Below, in pieces: positions 37,801-44,241 of a stretch of 64,000 bases of DNA. Source of the stretch: Plutella xylostella (taxonomy: Eukaryota; Arthropoda; Insecta; Lepidoptera; Plutellidae); contig NC_064008.1 in NCBI RefSeq assembly GCF_932276165.1, positions 6,081,001 through 6,145,000 on the forward strand, read 5' to 3'. Each line of letters starts with the position of its first letter. Position 1 is the first letter of the stretch. A program made the translations under genes and the position numbers. Below the pieces are notes generated by a model. That model ran no database searches. It was not told the origin of the DNA and saw only the letters and a list, made by a program, of their open reading frames with translations.

Positions 37801-40800
37801 GTGGTATCTAATAGACGCCATCTTGTCGTCTAGTAACTAAAGTATCAAACGTATCATCCGAAATGCAACGTTAGCTCTTATAGACACCATCTGGCGGCCG
37901 CCATCTTGTCCCCGCCATCTTGTCCCCGCCATCTTGTATCCGCCATCTTGTATCCGCCATCTTGCGGCCGCCATCTTGTCCCCCCCACTCACCGTGCACG
38001 TGCAGGCGGGCGCTGTGCGCGGCGGCGCGCGCGGCGAGGCGCGCGGTGCACGCGTACCCGCCGCCGTCCTCCACGCGCGCGCGGCTGATGTTGAGTTGGC
38101 TGACTACGGAGGTGTCTGACGTCATGAGCTGGCCGAGTGCGTATCTGGGAGAAGAGAGGTTTTGAAGTAGTGGTCATAAGATAAGCGGCTACCGTGCTAC
38201 CAAAAGGGGTAGAGAGAGAGGGAACGGTTGAGGACACGCTAGTAAATGAGGAGTGGAGACCGTGACTAGGCAAACGTAGCGTAGTGCAGGACGACCTCCG
38301 GCTAGAGATGACAACTTGCAAAAGGTGGCTGGTAAAGATTTCATGGATCGGAAAGCTATAGATGGCATCCAGTCTACGTCCAGCAGTGGACTGCTACTTA
38401 TAGGCTGAAGATGAAATGAGGCCATAAAACAATATTTTAAACACGCCATACCGCGATGTAGCGGAGTGCAAAATCAGCTATTAAAGTAAACAAGGCGATG
38501 TAGCTCCTAAAACGTGCAACTGAAGTGACAGTAAGCCTAAATGCTGGCTATGTTGCAGTTCTTAGGAGAGGCTTAAGAGCTTTGACAAGTAACTTCAGAG
38601 CCTTAATTCTCTTCCACTGCTGAACTTATGTTATGTAGCCTTATGGCTAACGTCTTCCACTCCTGGATATATATTTCCAATCTCTTCCCCTGCTGGATTG
38701 GCAGATGTTGATGGAGTCAAGGTTCCATAGTAGCAATGTAAATATCGTTAAAGGTTTCAGCTTTATGGCCGCATCAGTTTGCGCTATACTTTTGACCACT
38801 AATGTTCTTTTAGGAAACAACAAAAATTTTGCATCCTGCTCTCTCACCTAGGATCCGTATTGGAAGTGATGACGACTCCATCTCGCTCCCACACGAACTG
38901 TGGCGGTCGGTCACCTGTGGCTGCGCATTCCATGCTAATCTGCAATGTACAGTAAAATTATTTATCAATTTACCACCCCCTATACAGAACAAAATAGAGC
39001 TTTGTTCCTAATTTCTTATGGAATGTTGGAAAAGTAAAAAGTTTACCCACTACTGATAGTTAGAAAAGGACCTACTACTCGTATTGTTCGTTTTAGGAAA
39101 TACTTTACCATACAGTATGCACTCAATATAGGTTACAAGTTATACCTAATTATAATATTGCATTCCGTATTAAACCAGTAATTACCTACACCTGAGCAGT
39201 TAACAATAATACAAGTGCCTAAGTGCCGTGCCGTATTAGACGCAAAATAACAATGTTAATTAGACTATACTACTAGCAATGACGATAATGACTCGTCATA
39301 CAATACCCACGACTCCTCCGGACGATACCCTTCACTCAGTGAACTGCTGCTTTATCATAATACTAATAATAATAATGATGATGATGACTTGTCACACAAT
39401 ACCCACAACACCTCCGGACGACACCCTTCACTCAGTGAACTGCTGCGTTATCATAATGATGATGATGATGAGTATTGAGTACACAATACTCACGTCGACC
39501 CCGGGAGTGACGGTCCGCTCGGTGAAGTGTCGTGTGATGACAACATGGCCGCCGTCGCGACGCACCCTTTTCCTTCTGTCCAGGGCTGGAATATAAGGGG
39601 AGGAATGGGGTTAGTGAGGTTAATGGGGGATTTTTTTAAGGCTCTTTAAACATTGTAAATGAGTTTCAGGCAGAAAATTTTCAACTACCCGCCTTTATTA
39701 TTATTATTATAAATTCTTTATTGCACATAAAAAACATTGTACAAAGGCGAACTTAATGCTAGTAGCATTCTCTACCAGTTAACCTTTGGTGATGTCGAGA
39801 AAGTGGTTGGTAGTGCGATAGGCTGAGAGGAGAGAAGTTTATCTACTTAAATCGAGACACAGAGATATACTTACTTATACATAATAGCTATACAAATGAT
39901 ATACATACATATATAAATATATTCTTATCTTATCTTTAAAGCCGCTTATCAATAAAATAACTATCAAATACGACACCTTCCTTGGACAATTATAGCTATA
40001 AAATTTTGCAGAATAATGGGCCCGAAGCCCAGGTATAAATAACTTATTCTACCTATAATGTCAATTCTAAAGGTACAAATTCAATCAATTTTTGGTTGGC
40101 CAATACCATAAATCGTTTGTTTAAAATTCCACATCTATAACAAGTAACAACTATCAATATTACCATATTATACCTCTAACTAATTATGTCTAGTATGCAA
40201 TACATGCAATAAACACACATAGATTAGTAGCAATTTGGAGCTAGTTAGTAAATCAATTACCGGCTAACAAAGTGCCGAGAGCACTAGATGGAATCTAGAT
40301 AGCCTATTTACTAGCAAAGTGTATCAGACGGACTAATTTAGACCTAGTTAGTCCGGCTTGTAGTGCCTAATACCTAGGGTTCCTACACATATAGGTATAT
40401 AACTATATATGGTATAACACGACCGTATCAAATTGTTTACGTCATTCAATTTCAGGCTGTTAGTAAACAGCAAAGTTCGGCCGAATAACACTTTATTGTT
40501 AGAAAGAAAGAAAGAAAGATAAAACTTAATTTGACATAGACAGCAATACTGATAAAATCAACCACACAAATCACATCGTCAAAAATATTTATGTTTACGA
40601 CAGGAAACATAAATACTTCAGTGCTCCCAAATTGATAATAATAATAATAATAAACATTTTTATTTTCAGACATTTAGGTCCATAGCGTATTAGTAACAAT
40701 TTTTCTTAGTCTAGAGTTAGTATAGTAAATATAAATAAAATTAAATTAATTAAAACAAAAAACATTCTATGCAGAGCGGATGTGACGCTGCACCCAAAGA

Positions 40801-43800
40801 CGCAGCATTGGGGAGTCCCACCGGTCTGCGAACACACGCAGGATGGTGTTGGTGGTGCCGCGGAGGCGTGTCATCATCATAATGCGCATGCGGTTGTTTT
40901 CGATTATGTGACACATGATATTGACTCCTATTTCTTTCGAACAAAGTGCAAAATGCAAGTGTTTTTTTTTAAGGTTCTTACGATTTAATCATTCGGGTGT
41001 GAAGATCTGCATGTGCATTATTAATTTTGGACAAGTGTAAATTTGTGATAGAAGAAGAATAAAATTTCATCAAAGGCCTATGGGCTATGAGAGTACTTAT
41101 ACCCAATAGGTTTCCATGAATTTGTTAAGTACCTACATGAAAACTATGAAAAGTCACAACAAATATTAATTTAGTCATTAGATATTGCTCATGCTTTGTT
41201 AAATGTTCTTTAATATTGCCGACGGCGTCATTAAGCTAGTCTTATACGTTTAGGAGTAATTTATTGCTATTGTTACTGGAACTGGACGACCGAATGGCGT
41301 AGTGGTTAGTGACCCTGACTACTGAGCCGATGGTCCCGGGTTCGATTCCCGGCTGGGGCAGATATTTGTTTAAACACAGATATTTGTTCTCGGGTCTTGG
41401 ATGTGCCCGTAAAATGACAATAGGCCCGCCCCCTATTACATTGGGACTAACATAACACTCTGGCGAAAAGTGGGTGCAGCAATGCACCTCTGCCTACCCC
41501 GCAAGGGAGTACATTAGTACAAGGCGTGAGTGCGTGTTTTTTTTTTTTTTTGTTACTGGAACTTTTTCATTTTTTCATTGCTTGCGAGTGTATAACACAG
41601 CCTTACACCCCTAGATCACACCCTACGAAGAAGCGGCCAGTAGCAACGCAATTTCATAGCCAATATAATTACAAGGGCCCATATTGCAATCTCGGGCGCC
41701 GGCCACTTCAAGTGGCGGTAAATGGAAATTCAAGTTTTACTATACGCCACCGTGTATACCAACCGCTATAGAGGTAAATGGAAGTAGGGGAATATCACCT
41801 TAAGTGCCAATTTCTTCATTGTCGGTTATCTAACCGACCGAGTTTTATTAATCAATTATACGTCATCTCCATATAAAATTCTTGACTTGGTCATCTTGAT
41901 GTGTAAAAAGTCAACAACTAATACCTGGTTATGCTCTAACCGACTATGGAGATATATATATATATATATATATTTCTCCATATATATATATATATATTTC
42001 TTAAAAGCACTTAAGGTAAGTCCACCTACCGGTATCGTACGTATCGCACTAAAAGTATTGTCATAAATGTATGGAGAAACTGCGTCGAAGATGCCGATGA
42101 AGTGGACGCACTTTTGCGAATTTCTAGACATAGAATACTGAATGCGATGCATCTTCTGTTGCGTACCATTGCCGAAAAGTGGACGCTTATCTTTGATTTT
42201 TATGATCTTCACTTGGGTCAAGAAATTGGATTCCTTCCTTGTTGTAGGTAGAATAAGGTTAATTGGGAGTATTCAGCTAAGACAAGCGGCCCTTACCACC
42301 AGCCTTCTACCGACTAAACAACAATAACAAAACAAGATCGCAATTTCGGTCTACCCCCTATTGTCCATGTGTTCGAGGTAAGTCCGAAACTCGAGATTCC
42401 AAACAATAGATTGCATCTAGATTGTAAAGCAGAGTTTACATGGAGGCAGCGGTCCTATGACTTTTACTAAAGGCACGCTATAGCCAAATGTTTGGCAGAA
42501 CACTTGATAACTGGCAATTGAAAAATACAGATATACAAATTGTATACAAATACATACGAGTATGTTGGTTAGCCCACACCCTCTTATTCATAAACAAGCA
42601 ATAAACAAGTTAAAAGTTGTCACAGAACAATTTGTTCTTATAATTCTTAATTTAATCAACCCTTTCGTTACGGTTACATGTGCGGGAACCATAAGTCTAT
42701 ATGCTGGTCTTTGCGAACACCTATCTAGCTTGAGTGAGCGAGATAGTACATGCTACAGTCACAGTACATCCTACTATTTGTAGGGTAACTGTAAGGTAAA
42801 TGAGCGCGTATGGTAGAAATTTTCAGTGGAAGGTTAGAGTGTAGTCTAGTTCTTTGTACCTTCTACGTCATTATACGTCCGAGGCACCATAATAGGCTAG
42901 TGTAGGGTTTTCTCCAACCAGTGCCTGTTACCTGGCCTCGTGTAAACTTGGCTTTACACTTACGAGAAGCCAAGTTCATTTGTGTCGTAACTGGGGCAGA
43001 TGCATTATGTAACAAGTCGTTCCGGATACGGCTGCAATTTGGACTTCTACCTGGATGATATGGTTTGTTGCACGTGGACGCTTTACAAGTGATTGTTGAA
43101 GGATTGATTAATTATTGACACTATTGTATTGACACCCACGGGCAATAAAAAAGTTGCACTCACAAAATGCCGACACCAAACGACCCCAATTTTTTCAAAC
43201 ATTTAATTTAAAATTTAAACAAAATATTACCTCATTTTTTGGTAATATCCTGATGCTCTGTTAAATGTACTTCAATGTTGCAGAAGGCGTCATTAAGCTA
43301 GCCTTTTCAGTTTAGGACTAATTTGGTGCTTTTGTCAGTGGAACCTTTTCACTGCCCGTGAGCGTATTATTTTCTACCTGTTTCATAATGTCTGGATAAA
43401 GTGCCATATAAAATACCTTGGAGATCCTTAGTCTTATTTTAACAAACGTTACGTAAAATTGGTTTAATGTAGAGCTTTTCTATCTGAAATACAGGAAAAT
43501 ATTTGTAATTTCCTAGCTAAGATTAGTGTTTTTACCTACCATTAGCATTTATAATACCTATTATTGTTAATCACATTTACCAAATAGTGTTTTCTGAATA
43601 AAAAATATTATTATTGTATTAGCAAACTCAGAACTATAATATAAACTAGGCACCAGGACACCTTGACGTCTATTTCAGGCTTTGCGCAGGCTCACCGCAT
43701 CAGGGGGTTACTCTATATGGCGAAAAACTAAGTTTCGGAGCACTGCTGCGAGCCACGACTCTATCTAGTATTATTTAAGAGGCCTTCGGGCGGCTTGAAA

Positions 43801-44205
43801 ACATCTGACAGTCGGGTTGCCCACTTACCCGACAACTCTCTCAGCACAAGCTTGCTTGTGTTGGGTTCACCAACCTGCACTTGGCCAGCGTGGTGGACTA
43901 GGCCTAAACCCTTCCTTCATTGGAAGGAGACCCATGCCCCAGTAGTGGGGACGCAATGGGTCGTGATGATTATTTAACGTGCCGATTGTACGACTGCAAT
44001 CGTTCGTTAGTTTTCCGTTAGTATATGTAGAGTAATAATGTAATGTACATAGTTTCTTGCTTATGTTGTAGTAGCTAGTTAGTAGTACACTTGCATGCAT
44101 ATATTATAGGTTTATATAATTTAATGATAAGAGCGTACCGCCAACAAACTGTTACCAGTTTGGCGAAACAAATTGTTAAAAATAGTCGTAAGTTTTTGAT
44201 GAATA

Positions 44206-44241
<36 letters not shown>

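Larger units (their letters stand above)
35690..37985. repeat. CCGCCATCTTG-rich tandem spacer of the Ig5 exon array
   Basis: The intron between the Ig5 and Ig6 exons carries dozens of 'GCCATCTTG' and 'GCCATTTTG' motifs, often as 'CCGCCATCTTGT', plus repeated phrases such as 'AAGTAACTAAACTGTCAAAT' and 'TAGACGCCATC'. They recur with each exon copy, so the duplicated unit is exon plus spacer, roughly 600 bp. The motif fits the known YY1/Pho core CCAT with a GCC lead; binding is inference. Confidence 0.75.

Noticed and set aside
41284..41370. Possible tRNA gene
   Set aside because: Same head occurs at several sites attached to the same SINE body.
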